Assembly (NCBI GenBank): GCA_964583765.1
Contig: CAZOWW010000152.1
Span: 1-12,227 of the forward strand
Length of the DNA stretch: 12,227 nucleotides
DNA from: CAZOWW01 sp964583765
GTDB lineage: Bacteria > Actinomycetota > Actinomycetes > Actinomycetales > Kineosporiaceae
Direction: 5' to 3'
Positions 1 to 6,797 of this stretch are shown one piece after another; the stretch's first letter is position 1, and each line of letters begins with the position of its first letter. A program made the position numbers and the translations under genes. A model generated the notes under the pieces. It saw only the letters and a list, made by a program, of their open reading frames with translations. It was not told the DNA's origin and did no database searches.

Positions 1-443
1 CCCTGCAGTCCCCGACCAACGGCACCGGCACCGGCTCCCTGCAGTCCGCCCGCGGGGACTCCGCGGTCATCCAGATCGGCGCTGCTCGCCTGCAGGGCGA
101 ACTGGATGCCATGGGCAACCAGTGGAACAGCCAGGTCTTCGCAGCTAACGCCGCCGCCCACACCGGCTGGAACGCCAGCTACCAGTTCAACAGCCACAAC
201 TGGAACATCGGCACCGGCTTCGCCACCGACACCAGCAGTTGGGCCGGACAAACCTGGGGTGGACGGGTGTGGACCGTCCTCACCGTGCCGAGCCTCATCC
301 TCGCCGGGACCAAGGTGAGCACCGACGGCTGGGGCGGACGTTCCTGGACCGGCTCGGCCTGGGCCGGCTCGGCCTGGACCGACCCCGTTCCACTGACGTC
401 CATCGCCACTTCCGCTCTCTGGGCAGGCACCAAGTGGAAGTGA
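1..443 (+). CDS. C-terminal part of a secreted protein, probably an S8 subtilisin-like serine peptidase (5' truncated by window)
   Basis: Only the last 146 or so codons are in the window. The open frame runs from base 3 with no stop until TGA at 441-443. The visible piece opens with a Gly-Thr-Gly-Ser-Leu stretch and a GELDAMGN-like segment. It continues as a Trp/Gly/Ser/Thr-rich tail with repeated W-x-G-x-x-W spacing, such as GSAWAGSAW near the end. Tails of this composition, following a GTGxL-x-x-ARG segment, are known to me at the C-terminus of actinobacterial S8 family peptidases. That is the basis of the call; no catalytic residue is visible because the catalytic domain would lie upstream. 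The repeated aromatic residues suggest a surface-exposed beta structure on an exported protein. The internal ATG at 111 lies inside the same domain and is not a credible start. The family call is moderate; the coding call is strong. Confidence 0.62.
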   Translation, partial: LQSPTNGTGTGSLQSARGDSAVIQIGAARLQGELDAMGNQWNSQVFAANAAAHTGWNASYQFNSHNWNIGTGFATDTSSWAGQTWGGRVWTVLTVPSLILAGTKVSTDGWGGRSWTGSAWAGSAWTDPVPLTSIATSALWAGTKWK

Positions 444-555
444 CCCGCACCCCCGCCACGGCACGACCCACCCGTCAGGCCCCCGGGCACACCTGATCCG
501 GCCTGACGTCCGAGCCCGACGCCGAGAACCATCGACCCGGGTATCCGCTCCCCGC

Positions 556-585
556 GCCGTCACCGGATTCCCGGGCGGCGCGGCA
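556..585 (+). repeat. 30-bp perfect direct repeat, copy 1
   Basis: Starts GCCGTCACCGGATTC and ends GGCGCGGCA. It is identical over 30 bases to positions 690-719, 134 bp away. The two copies flank the 17-bp tandem repeat and the hairpin. Confidence 0.9.
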
Positions 586-605
586 TGACCCAGGCACGGG
601 ACATG

Positions 606-639
606 CCGCACGCACAGCATGACCGCACGCACAGCATGA
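606..639 (+). repeat. Two-copy 17-bp tandem repeat
   Basis: The unit CCGCACGCACAGCATGA occurs perfectly at 606-622 and 623-639, followed by a partial third start (CCGCA). It is non-coding and lies just upstream of the 652-684 hairpin. Confidence 0.9.
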
Positions 640-651
640 CCGCAGTACCCC

Positions 652-684
652 GGAGGGGGCCCACCACCCTGGTGGGTCCCCTCC
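652..684. terminator. Strong hairpin between convergent genes, likely bidirectional terminator
   Basis: A 15-nt left arm (GGAGGGGGCCCACCA) pairs with TGGTGGGTCCCCTCC around a 3-nt loop. The only non-Watson-Crick position is a G·U in the + strand RNA. There is no U-tract on either side, which is common for actinobacterial terminators. It sits between the stops at 443 (+) and 794 (-), where a terminator serving both genes is expected. Confidence 0.65.
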
Positions 685-689
685 GCTGT

Positions 690-719
690 GCCGTCACCGG
701 ATTCCCGGGCGGCGCGGCA
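690..719 (+). repeat. 30-bp perfect direct repeat, copy 2
   Basis: Second copy of the 556-585 sequence, identical over 30 bases. The flanks differ on both sides, so the duplicated unit is sharply bounded. Confidence 0.9.
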
Positions 720-793
720 GATGTCCGCGCCCGCCGTCCAGGAACCCCGCGTCAGCCGCCCAGGAGCAGCCCGAACCGTTCAGGAGCAGCCCG

Positions 794-1471
794 TCAGTCG
801 TCCAGGAGCCCCGCATCGTGGGCGAGGATCGCCAACTGGACCCGGTTCGCGCAGTCGAGCTTGAGCAGCAGGCGCGAGACGTGGGTCTTGACCGTGGCCT
901 CGCTCAGGAAGAGCACGCGGCCGATCTCCGCATTGGAGGATCCCCTCCCCACCGCGACGAGCACCTCCTGCTCGCGATCGGTCAGCATGGCGAGTCGCTC
1001 GGCAGCACGCCGGCGACGCGTACCCTGCGAGTTCGTCGCCACATGCTCGACCAGCGCCCGGGTCACCGCGGGCGAGAGCATCGCGTCCCCCGAAGCCACC
1101 ACGTGCACGGCGCGCACCAGCTCACGCGGCGGGGTGTCCTTGAGCAGGAATCCGCTCGCCCCGGCCTCCAACGCCCGCAGAACGTAGTCGTCCAGACCGA
1201 ACGTGGTGAGGATGACGACCTTGGGCGGGTCGGGCAACGCCACGACGGCGGTGGTGGCGGCAAGACCGTCCATGCGGGGCATCCGCACGTCCATGAGTAC
1301 GACATCCGGATGGTGGGCCTGCACGACCGTCACCGCCTCCGCGCCGTCCGCGGCCTCCCCTACGACCTGCAGGCGCGGATCGCTCGAGAGGATCATCGCC
1401 AACCCTGCCCGAACGAGGGCGTCGTCGTCGATCACAACCACCCTGATCGGCTGGGCATCGGACTCCGGCAC
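794..1471 (-). CDS. NarL/LuxR-family two-component response regulator
   Basis: Transcription factor activated by phosphotransfer from the kinase encoded just upstream. With the chosen start the protein is 225 aa, the usual length for the family. An N-terminal receiver domain carries the acidic pocket (VVVIDDDALVR), the phospho-acceptor Asp of VLMDVRMP (about residue 61), the switch Thr of ILTTFG, and the conserved Lys of FLLKD. A C-terminal LuxR-type HTH begins at LTDREQEVL and contains the recognition-helix region SEATVKTHVSRLL. I chose GTG at 1471 because GGGGAGGGGA lies about 7 nt upstream. An in-frame GTG at 1567 would overlap the kinase stop (GTGA) and add 32 residues, but it has no ribosome site and makes an unusually long N-terminus. 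It probably controls the divergent ABC operon and its own promoter. Confidence 0.9.
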   Translation of the reverse strand: MPESDAQPIRVVVIDDDALVRAGLAMILSSDPRLQVVGEAADGAEAVTVVQAHHPDVVLMDVRMPRMDGLAATTAVVALPDPPKVVILTTFGLDDYVLRALEAGASGFLLKDTPPRELVRAVHVVASGDAMLSPAVTRALVEHVATNSQGTRRRRAAERLAMLTDREQEVLVAVGRGSSNAEIGRVLFLSEATVKTHVSRLLLKLDCANRVQLAILAHDAGLLDD

Positions 1472-1563
1472 GTGGACTCCCCTCCCCGAGCCTCCCGCGG
1501 GCTCGATCGGTGCCCACGTGAACCCGTTCCTGTCGCTCGGCGGCGGACTGTTCGTCGGCCTGC

Positions 1564-3300
1564 TCACCCGGGCGGCCAGGGGAAGGACGCGTTCACCTGA
1601 AAACCACCCCGCCCGTCCGGGCCGGCCTCCAGCATGCCCCCCGCCAACATCACCCGTTCACGCAGCCCCAGAAGGCCCACTCCTGAGCCCGGCACGAGCA
1701 AGGACGCCGCCACCGGACGAACGTTCGCCACCGACACCCACAGTCGCGTCCCCGGGCTCCCCCACAGACCCACGTAGGTCGCGGCGTCCCGGGCGTGCTT
1801 GTGGACGTTCGTGAGCCCCTCCTGCACGACGCGATACACCGTGCGGCCGGTCACCCCGTCCAGGACGGCGAGTTCCGGCGACTCGAGCCCGAGCGATTCC
1901 CCGGAGACACCCAGGAGGGCGAGCTCCAGACGGACGGACACTCCCGCGGCCGCGGAAGTCTCGACCAGCCGTGGGACGTCGGCAAGACGCGGTTGGGGGG
2001 CGAGTTCGACGTCCTCGTCCCACTGCGAGGTCCACGCCGAGATCTGCTCGCCGATCACGGGCGACGCGCCCACCGGCGCGAAGGGTCCCGAGGCTCCCGC
2101 CGTGGACCGCTCGATCGCACCGGCGAACCCGATCGTCCCGGCGGCGGTCGCCCCGGAGACCCCGGAGAACGGGCCCGGAGGGATACCCGCGCCAGGGGTC
2201 GCTCCGGTGCCAGGGACTCCGGGATGCGCGTCGCCACCGACCCCGACGACCTGTCCCGTCACGCCGACGCGGGACAAGGAGCCGGTCTGCGACGAGAGAA
2301 CCGGAGCACCGCGGGACAAGGAGCCGGTCTGGGACGAGGGGACCGGAGCGCTGGGGGTCACGACCCCGGCACGCAGCACCCCGAGGATTCCCCGCAGCTC
2401 CTCCAACGCCTGCCGCGAGGTGGACCCGATCAACGTCGCGGTGCGCTCCACCTGCTCCGGCCCACAGCCCGGATTCAACTCCAGCGCGCCGGCGTGCAGA
2501 GCGATCAGGGAGATCCGGTGCGCCACCACGTCATGCATCTCGCGCGCGATCCGGGTGCGCTCGGCCAACCGGGCTTGCTCGCCCCGAAGCACCACCTCGG
2601 ACTCGGCCTGCTCCGCCCGCTCGCGCAGCGAGAAGACGAGGTCCCGGCGGACCCCGATGAACGCCCCGAAGGAGATGATCGCGACGTACCCCAGGCAGAT
2701 CGCCAAGGCCGTCGGGACGGCGCTCTCGCTGTTTCCCCCGGCGTTCGAGGCTGCCGCGAGGGTCCCGGCGACGGCGAGCGGCGCGAGCGGCCACGTGCGT
2801 CGCCGGATCGACAGCGAGAAGAGGGCGAGGGTGAAGACGGTGGCGGAGGCGGTCAAGGGCACCGGAGCGAGCGCGACCAGGGCCACCGCGAGCGGGTTCC
2901 GCCGTCGCCGCACCACCAGGAGAACGGTGGCGACGAGAGTGAGCACCGCCCCGAGCAGCAGGGTGAACGAGCCCCGCTGTGCGGCGGAACTCATAGAGAA
3001 CACCACGGCCACCAGGCACAGGCTCAAATAACAAAGGTCGGCTGCCCGTGCCCGCAGCCGTGGCCGCTGCCACCAGAAGCGCGGCACCTGGCCGCCGGGT
3101 GTGAGCAGGCAGACGCCCTCCGGCGTCCGACCCCAGGGACCCCACATGCCCCAGGGATCGCGCCCGTCCCGGACCGCGCCCCCGGTCGGGGAGGTGCTGC
3201 CGCTCGACGTGGTTCCGCAGGCAGGAACAGAGGTCCCGGCGGGGGCAGAGGCGGGGCGGGGCAGGCCGTCGCCGTCGTCCGGGATTCCTCGCCTGGTCAC
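1564..3300 (-). CDS. Membrane sensor histidine kinase (HisKA_3 / NarL-partner type)
   Basis: Sensor kinase of 578 aa that autophosphorylates on His and passes phosphate to the adjacent regulator. A Pro/Gly-rich cytoplasmic N-terminus (1-80) is followed by hydrophobic segments at about 87-106, 112-130, 137-163, 170-185 and 195-215. The dimerisation/His-acceptor domain has REMHDVVAHR with His256. The ATPase domain has the N-box VVQEGLTNVHKHA (Asn498) and the glycine-rich GSGVGLLGLRERV (538-550). Between these domains lies an unusual, roughly 115-residue Gly/Pro/Ala/Ser-rich insert (312-430) containing two 14-residue repeats of SSQTGSLSR type. Most relatives have a much shorter linker, and total length is usually nearer 400 aa. 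The GTG start has no Shine-Dalgarno, but a TAGGCT -10 box ends 6 nt before it, which suggests leaderless expression. A later start cannot be excluded because the first 75 residues are low complexity. Confidence 0.9.
   Translation of the reverse strand: MTRRGIPDDGDGLPRPASAPAGTSVPACGTTSSGSTSPTGGAVRDGRDPWGMWGPWGRTPEGVCLLTPGGQVPRFWWQRPRLRARAADLCYLSLCLVAVVFSMSSAAQRGSFTLLLGAVLTLVATVLLVVRRRRNPLAVALVALAPVPLTASATVFTLALFSLSIRRRTWPLAPLAVAGTLAAASNAGGNSESAVPTALAICLGYVAIISFGAFIGVRRDLVFSLRERAEQAESEVVLRGEQARLAERTRIAREMHDVVAHRISLIALHAGALELNPGCGPEQVERTATLIGSTSRQALEELRGILGVLRAGVVTPSAPVPSSQTGSLSRGAPVLSSQTGSLSRVGVTGQVVGVGGDAHPGVPGTGATPGAGIPPGPFSGVSGATAAGTIGFAGAIERSTAGASGPFAPVGASPVIGEQISAWTSQWDEDVELAPQPRLADVPRLVETSAAAGVSVRLELALLGVSGESLGLESPELAVLDGVTGRTVYRVVQEGLTNVHKHARDAATYVGLWGSPGTRLWVSVANVRPVAASLLVPGSGVGLLGLRERVMLAGGMLEAGPDGRGGFQVNASFPWPPG
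2269..2352 (-). repeat. 42-bp tandem repeat inside the kinase gene
   Basis: Two 42-bp units (2269-2310 and 2311-2352) share a perfect 21-bp block and differ at a few other bases. They are in frame and encode two copies of a 14-residue SSQTGSLSR-containing unit at kinase residues about 317-344, within the low-complexity linker. Confidence 0.88.
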
Positions 3301-3473
3301 CGTGCCAGCCTAGGCACCGGACCGGCGAGCGACGTCATCCGGAGGTCGGTGCCGTCGTCGATCGCCGTCCACCGAAAGTCGCATGCCTGGGCTCGGACGT
3401 CGCGACCGACGTCGCGGGCGCAGCAGCCCTCGGCAGGATCCGCCGGAGACCGCCCACCGGACAGCCTTGGCCC
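3301..3473. promoter_or_regulatory. Shared divergent promoter region between kinase operon and ABC operon
   Basis: 173 bp between two divergent start codons. The palindrome GACGTC occurs three times (3331, 3396, 3408), and GACGTCGCG is directly repeated with a 12-bp period (3396-3404, 3408-3416). These are candidate binding sites for the adjacent response regulator. I find no clear -10/-35 pair for the rightward ABC gene. Confidence 0.4.
3307..3312 (-). promoter_or_regulatory. Predicted -10 box of a leaderless promoter for the kinase-regulator operon
   Basis: On the minus strand TAGGCT (TANNNT consensus) ends 6 nt before the GTG at 3300, which places the transcription start at or near the start codon. 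A TGACGT -35-like element lies 19 nt upstream, a weak match with long spacing. No Shine-Dalgarno is present, consistent with leaderless mRNA. Confidence 0.45.
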
Positions 3474-4367
3474 ATGATGCGAATCGAACATCTGACCAAG
3501 AGCTTCGGCCGGGGACCGGCCGTGGTGAACGACGTCAGTTTCACCGTGAGACCGGGCACGGTGACCGGGTTCCTCGGCCCGAACGGCGCCGGCAAGTCGA
3601 CCACCCTGCGCATGCTCACCGGACTGACGCGCCCCAACGCGGGCCGGGCCACCATCGACGGCATCCGGTACTCCGACCTGCCCAACCCCGGTCGCGTCGT
3701 GGGGGTGATGCTCGACGCCGCGGCGCAGCATGCCGGACGCACGGGACGCGAAACAGTCCGGCTCGCGGCGTCCCTGCTGGGGGTGTCCGAGCAGCAGGCC
3801 GACGCGACGATCGAGCGAGTCGGCCTCAGCGCGGCGGCCGGTCGTCGGGTGGGCGGCTACTCCCTGGGCATGCGGCAACGCCTCGGGCTCGCCGTGGCGC
3901 TCCTCGGCGACCCACTGGCCCTGATCCTCGACGAGCCAGCGAACGGGCTGGACCCCGAGGGGATCCGCTGGATGCGGGAACTCCTGCGCGGGTTCGCCGA
4001 TGCCGGCGGAACCGTGCTGCTGTCCAGTCATCTCCTGCACGAGGTCGAGGCCACCGCCGACCACCTCGTCGTGATCGGCTCCGGGCGGATCGTGGCGGAC
4101 GGCGCGATGGCCGAGCTCCTCGCCTCCTCAGGGGTGCTGGTCCGAGGCCTGGACACGCCTGCACTGCACACGGCGCTGACGCGGGCCGGCCTTACCGTCA
4201 CCCCGAGCTCCGACGCACTACGCGTGGATGCCACCACCGAGACCGTCGGGCGGATCGCCCTGGCGGCTGGGCAGGTGCTCACCGAACTGCGCTCCGGCGA
4301 CACCTCCGGGCTGGAGGACCTGTTCTTCTCCCTCACCGCCACCACCGACACGGAGGCTGCAGCATGA
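3474..4367 (+). CDS. ABC transporter ATP-binding protein (ABC-2 efflux type)
   Basis: ATPase subunit (297 aa) that powers export through the permease encoded next to it. Visible motifs are Walker A GPNGAGKST (35-43), the signature YSLGMRQRLGLA (from 130), Walker B LILDEPANGLDP (151-162) and the H-loop His in SSHLLHEVE (187). The Q-loop region (about 78-95) is GVMLDAAAQHAGRTGRE, which resembles the drug-export/DrrA-BcrA-like branch. The C-terminal 80 residues form the accessory domain typical of that branch. The start is ATG at 3474, with a second ATG at 3477; neither has a clear Shine-Dalgarno. The stop overlaps the permease start by 4 nt (ATGA), so translation is coupled. Divergence from a two-component operon suggests regulated export of a drug, peptide or lipid; the substrate is not readable. 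Confidence 0.92.
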   Translation: MMRIEHLTKSFGRGPAVVNDVSFTVRPGTVTGFLGPNGAGKSTTLRMLTGLTRPNAGRATIDGIRYSDLPNPGRVVGVMLDAAAQHAGRTGRETVRLAASLLGVSEQQADATIERVGLSAAAGRRVGGYSLGMRQRLGLAVALLGDPLALILDEPANGLDPEGIRWMRELLRGFADAGGTVLLSSHLLHEVEATADHLVVIGSGRIVADGAMAELLASSGVLVRGLDTPALHTALTRAGLTVTPSSDALRVDATTETVGRIALAAGQVLTELRSGDTSGLEDLFFSLTATTDTEAAA

Positions 4368-5224
4368 GCACCACCACCGCCCTCACCTCGTCCGGCGCCC
4401 CGGGCGACCGGCACTCCAGTGCGACCGGGCACCACCAGGGCCGGAGTCCCTCGCACGCCGGCGGCTCTGGGAGCGATTCGACGGCGACCGGACTGCACCG
4501 TCCTTCGTGGGCGAGACTGGTCACGATCGAGGTGCGCAAGTCGGTCGACACTCGCGCGGGATGGGCGTTGCTCGCCGGCACCTTCGCCCTCGCCCTGATC
4601 GGCGTCGGGTGGAAGCTCACGCACCTGCCTGGTCAGCCCGCGTCGTACGAGGACTGGCTCGGCAGCGCGAGCACCGGCGTCGTCCTGCTCATCCCCGTGT
4701 TCGGCGTGATGGCGATGACCAGCGAGTGGAGCCAGCGCACGGTGCTGACCACCTTCACGCTCAGTCCGCGTCGAGGTCGGGTGTTCTCGGCCAAACTCGC
4801 GGCGGCGGTCGTCCTCGAACTCGGGCTCACCCTGGGTCTGATGGGGGTGGCCACGGTGGGCGTGCTCCTGGGCAGCTCGATCGACGGTCACGGCATCCAC
4901 TGGGGGCACAGCGGCACCCTGATCGGCGGGCTACTGGCCGCCAGCACCGTGAATGTGCTCCTTGGCGTGGCGATCGGGGCACTCGCGGGGTCCACCCCGA
5001 TCGCGATCACCGCGCTCTTCGTGGCCCCGAGCGCCTGGCAGATCATCGCCGGCCACGTCCTGCACGACCAGGCGAAGTGGCTGGACATCTACAAGACGAT
5101 CGGCCACGTGAGTGAGATCGATCTGCGCGGCCACATCGCCTCAGACCTGACCGCGGTAATCGCCTGGATCGTCCTGCCCACGGCCCTCGGCGCACGCCGC
5201 GCGCTTCGCCGTGACGTGAGCTGA
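4364..5224 (+). CDS. ABC-2 type transporter permease
   Basis: Membrane subunit (286 aa) partnering the ATPase upstream. A hydrophilic Ser/His/Gly-rich N-terminus (1-50) precedes about six hydrophobic segments (approximately 66-84, 102-120, 143-170, 186-209, 212-232, 259-277). The segment EWSQRTVLTTFTLSPRRGR between helices 2 and 3 is the characteristic ABC-2 permease stretch, in which a Glu, Arg/Thr and Pro-x-Arg pattern precedes the next helix. The ATG overlaps the ATPase stop as ATGA, and GGAGG lies 8 nt upstream inside the ATPase gene, which fixes the start. The open frame extends far upstream, but that part is a shadow of the ATPase gene. The substrate is unknown. Confidence 0.9.
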   Translation: MSTTTALTSSGAPGDRHSSATGHHQGRSPSHAGGSGSDSTATGLHRPSWARLVTIEVRKSVDTRAGWALLAGTFALALIGVGWKLTHLPGQPASYEDWLGSASTGVVLLIPVFGVMAMTSEWSQRTVLTTFTLSPRRGRVFSAKLAAAVVLELGLTLGLMGVATVGVLLGSSIDGHGIHWGHSGTLIGGLLAASTVNVLLGVAIGALAGSTPIAITALFVAPSAWQIIAGHVLHDQAKWLDIYKTIGHVSEIDLRGHIASDLTAVIAWIVLPTALGARRALRRDVS

Positions 5225-5538
5225 CGACGGCGAAGGGGAACGGCGAGAAAGCACGACGAAGGCCGGGCGGACGGGCGGCCGAACGGATGGCTGGCCGCGC
5301 CAGGGGAACGGGAGCCAACTGCGGCCAGCCGACGGCGGACGACGGCGGAGGCGGACGAGCAACGACGACGTCGGACAAGCGACGACAGCGGCGGACGGCG
5401 GACAAGCGCGCTCCCGCGGCTGAGGGCGGACCACCGACGAGGAGGGGACAGCGGTCCACCCTTAACCGCTGCTGTCTGTGGGGGGCGCGGCACGGGCCGA
5501 GGCGTGACACTGGCGCGGTCGCGGTCGCCGATTCCGGT
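5225..5538. other. Non-coding, low-complexity GC-rich spacer upstream of the tRNA
   Basis: The stretch 5225-5460 is dominated by short GCGGAC, GGCGGA and CGACGA units, and CGGACAAGCG occurs twice. Possible reading frames here have no recognisable protein features, no ribosome site and skewed Arg/Gly composition, so I call no gene. Confidence 0.55.
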
Positions 5539-5568
5539 GTGAGGCGGGTGTGCCTCGTGCGGTAGCAT
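5539..5568 (+). promoter_or_regulatory. Predicted promoter of the tRNA-Pro gene
   Basis: TAGCAT (-10, TANNNT) at 5563-5568 lies 32 nt before the mature tRNA. A weak GTGAGG (-35-like) lies 18 nt upstream of it at 5539-5544. Confidence 0.45.
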
Positions 5569-5600
5569 CCTGAACATCAGAGCCGTACGTATGGCGCTGA

Positions 5601-5674
<74 letters not shown>

Positions 5675-5683
5675 CAGAGTGAG

Positions 5684-5725
5684 AAGGGCCTCTCACCGCG
5701 ACGAAGTTACAGGTGGGAGGCCCTT
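5684..5725 (+). terminator. Hairpin terminator after tRNA-Pro
   Basis: The arm AAGGGCCTCTCACC (5684-5697) pairs with GGTGGGAGGCCCTT (5712-5725) over 14 bp, with one G·U-type position and a 14-nt loop, followed by a short T run. It lies 10 nt after the tRNA. Confidence 0.75.
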
Positions 5726-5771
5726 TCGCTGTACTGGCGCAGGTTGTTGCGCGAGGCCATCCGGGGTCGGT

Positions 5772-5792
5772 TTGGGGACCACTTGGGGACCA
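5772..5792 (+). repeat. Tandem TTGGGGACCA repeat (11-bp period)
   Basis: TTGGGGACCA occurs perfectly at 5772-5781 and 5783-5792, about 100 bp past the tRNA. One helical turn of spacing near an integration site makes it a candidate arm-type integrase or excisionase binding site. That role is inferred from position only. Confidence 0.6.
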
Positions 5793-5902
5793 TCGGGCTG
5801 TGAGACGCCCGCTCAGGGAGTCATTCGAGGCCGTTCCAGAGGCATCCTGGGGTCGTCGACCGGAGCGCAGGCACCCCCGTCGGCCGCGGATGTCGGCCCC
5901 GG

Positions 5903-6169
5903 TCACGGCCAACTGGGCACGCCTGGGGGCTCTCCGGTCAGCCGGCTCCCGTCCAACGCATGCAGACCTGGCCCCGGCTGACGAACGTCGGTGGCAGGGA
6001 CATCCAGGTACAACTGGCAGCCCGAGCGCACCGTGTACTCCACGACCGCGTGCCACGCCTCGTCGTACCACTGCCACGCGCACAACCGACCGAGGTACCA
6101 GCAGCCGTCGTTGTGCAGGACGTGCACGACGGGCTTCGCCTCAGGCGGGTAGGAACGAAGAGTGGACAT
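5903..6169 (-). CDS. Small actinobacterial protein of unknown function (88 aa)
   Basis: The frame encodes 88 residues from ATG at 6169. The core, approximately residues 11-58, contains PEAKPVVHVLHN, then a W-Y-x-G-x-L pattern and a Trp-rich stretch, then AVVEYTV. The alternating aromatic/hydrophobic pattern suggests a small SH3-like beta barrel. I recall similar short proteins starting MST-x-RSYPPEAKPVVHVLHN in other actinomycetes, with no assigned function. There is no Shine-Dalgarno, but TACCCT (-10-like, 6177-6182 on the minus strand) ends 7 nt before the ATG, fitting leaderless expression. A GTG at 6187 would add six residues and swallow that box, so I prefer the ATG. The Pro/Gly-rich last 25 residues may be variable. 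It is an island gene pointing toward the tRNA. Confidence 0.68.
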   Translation of the reverse strand: MSTLRSYPPEAKPVVHVLHNDGCWYLGRLCAWQWYDEAWHAVVEYTVRSGCQLYLDVPATDVRQPGPGLHALDGSRLTGEPPGVPSWP

Positions 6170-6233
6170 GCCCAGGAGGGTAGGCACGAGATCGGACAGT
6201 CCTCAGCCTTGGCGCGGGATGGCGAGCCAGAGT

Positions 6234-6797
6234 TCAGCAGCCGTCCCCGTACTGCGCGAGGACCTTCTTGAGTGGCTTGGCTGGCCGAACGTCGTCCTGG
6301 TAGCCCGGGTTGTCAGCGACTCGTGCAATTTGCGTGCAGTATCCAGGGCCGGACGGAGTCTGAACACGGATCGCCTCGACGGTCGGAAGGCAGAGCGCGA
6401 GGACCACGTCCCCGACGAGCATGGAGTCGGGTTGCACTCCTGGGGCGATACTCCGCTCGATCAGATCTTCCTTGTACTTGAGGTGACAGGTGCCGGATGT
6501 GGAGGGAGCCTCAGCCTGCGGGGTCGTTGCGGACGAAGCGTCGGCCTGCGAGGTCTCTGGGGCGGGAGGAGTCGAGGTCACCAACTGCACCCCAGCCGTG
6601 TCGCTACGGGACGACGAGTCATCAGCGGACTTGTCCCCAGAGACCGCGCGACCGATCCCGCCCACGGTGAAGAGGAGGGCGACGACCACGAACACCCAGA
6701 ACTTGGGCCCTCGACGCTGTATGCGAGCTACGAGTTGTTCGACACGATTTGGTCCGGGCAATCCATCCGATGAGCCTCGATCGTCGTAATCGGGCAT
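6234..6797 (-). CDS. Membrane-anchored protein of unknown function with extracytoplasmic Cys-containing domain
   Basis: 187 aa, not recognised. A charged cytoplasmic N-terminus (1-32) is followed by one transmembrane helix (about 33-49), which is neither cleaved-signal-like nor lipobox-bearing. A Ser/Thr/Ala/Pro-rich spacer follows (about 53-102), then a compact C-terminal domain (103-187) with four Cys (104, 136, 154, 187), an even number that could form two disulfides outside the cell. This is the layout of an anchored surface or periplasm-facing domain. The start is fixed by AAGGAGG immediately upstream of ATG 6797; the overlapping GTG at 6800 is too close to the ribosome site. Position between the tRNA and the integrase suggests element cargo, perhaps an exclusion or immunity function, but that is inference only. 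Confidence 0.75.
   Translation of the reverse strand: MPDYDDRGSSDGLPGPNRVEQLVARIQRRGPKFWVFVVVALLFTVGGIGRAVSGDKSADDSSSRSDTAGVQLVTSTPPAPETSQADASSATTPQAEAPSTSGTCHLKYKEDLIERSIAPGVQPDSMLVGDVVLALCLPTVEAIRVQTPSGPGYCTQIARVADNPGYQDDVRPAKPLKKVLAQYGDGC

Larger units (their letters stand above)
444..793. other. Convergent intergenic region, 350 bp, repeat-rich and non-coding
   Basis: This stretch separates the 3' ends of the secreted protein gene and the response regulator gene. I see no convincing gene. It holds a 30-bp perfect direct repeat (556-585 and 690-719), a 17-bp tandem duplication (606-639), a long hairpin (652-684), and degenerate copies of a CAGGAGCAGCCCG-like unit starting near 739, 761, 781 and 803 that run into the last codons of the response regulator. 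Confidence 0.7.

Noticed and set aside
1795..3477. Long rightward open frame (560 codons) across the kinase gene
   Set aside because: Antisense shadow of the kinase: the leftward frame has clear His-kinase motifs, while this one is Arg/Gly/Pro-rich with no recognisable domain.
5287..5565. 92-residue rightward frame before the tRNA
   Set aside because: It consists largely of simple GCGGAC-type repeats, lacks a ribosome site and overlaps the predicted tRNA promoter.
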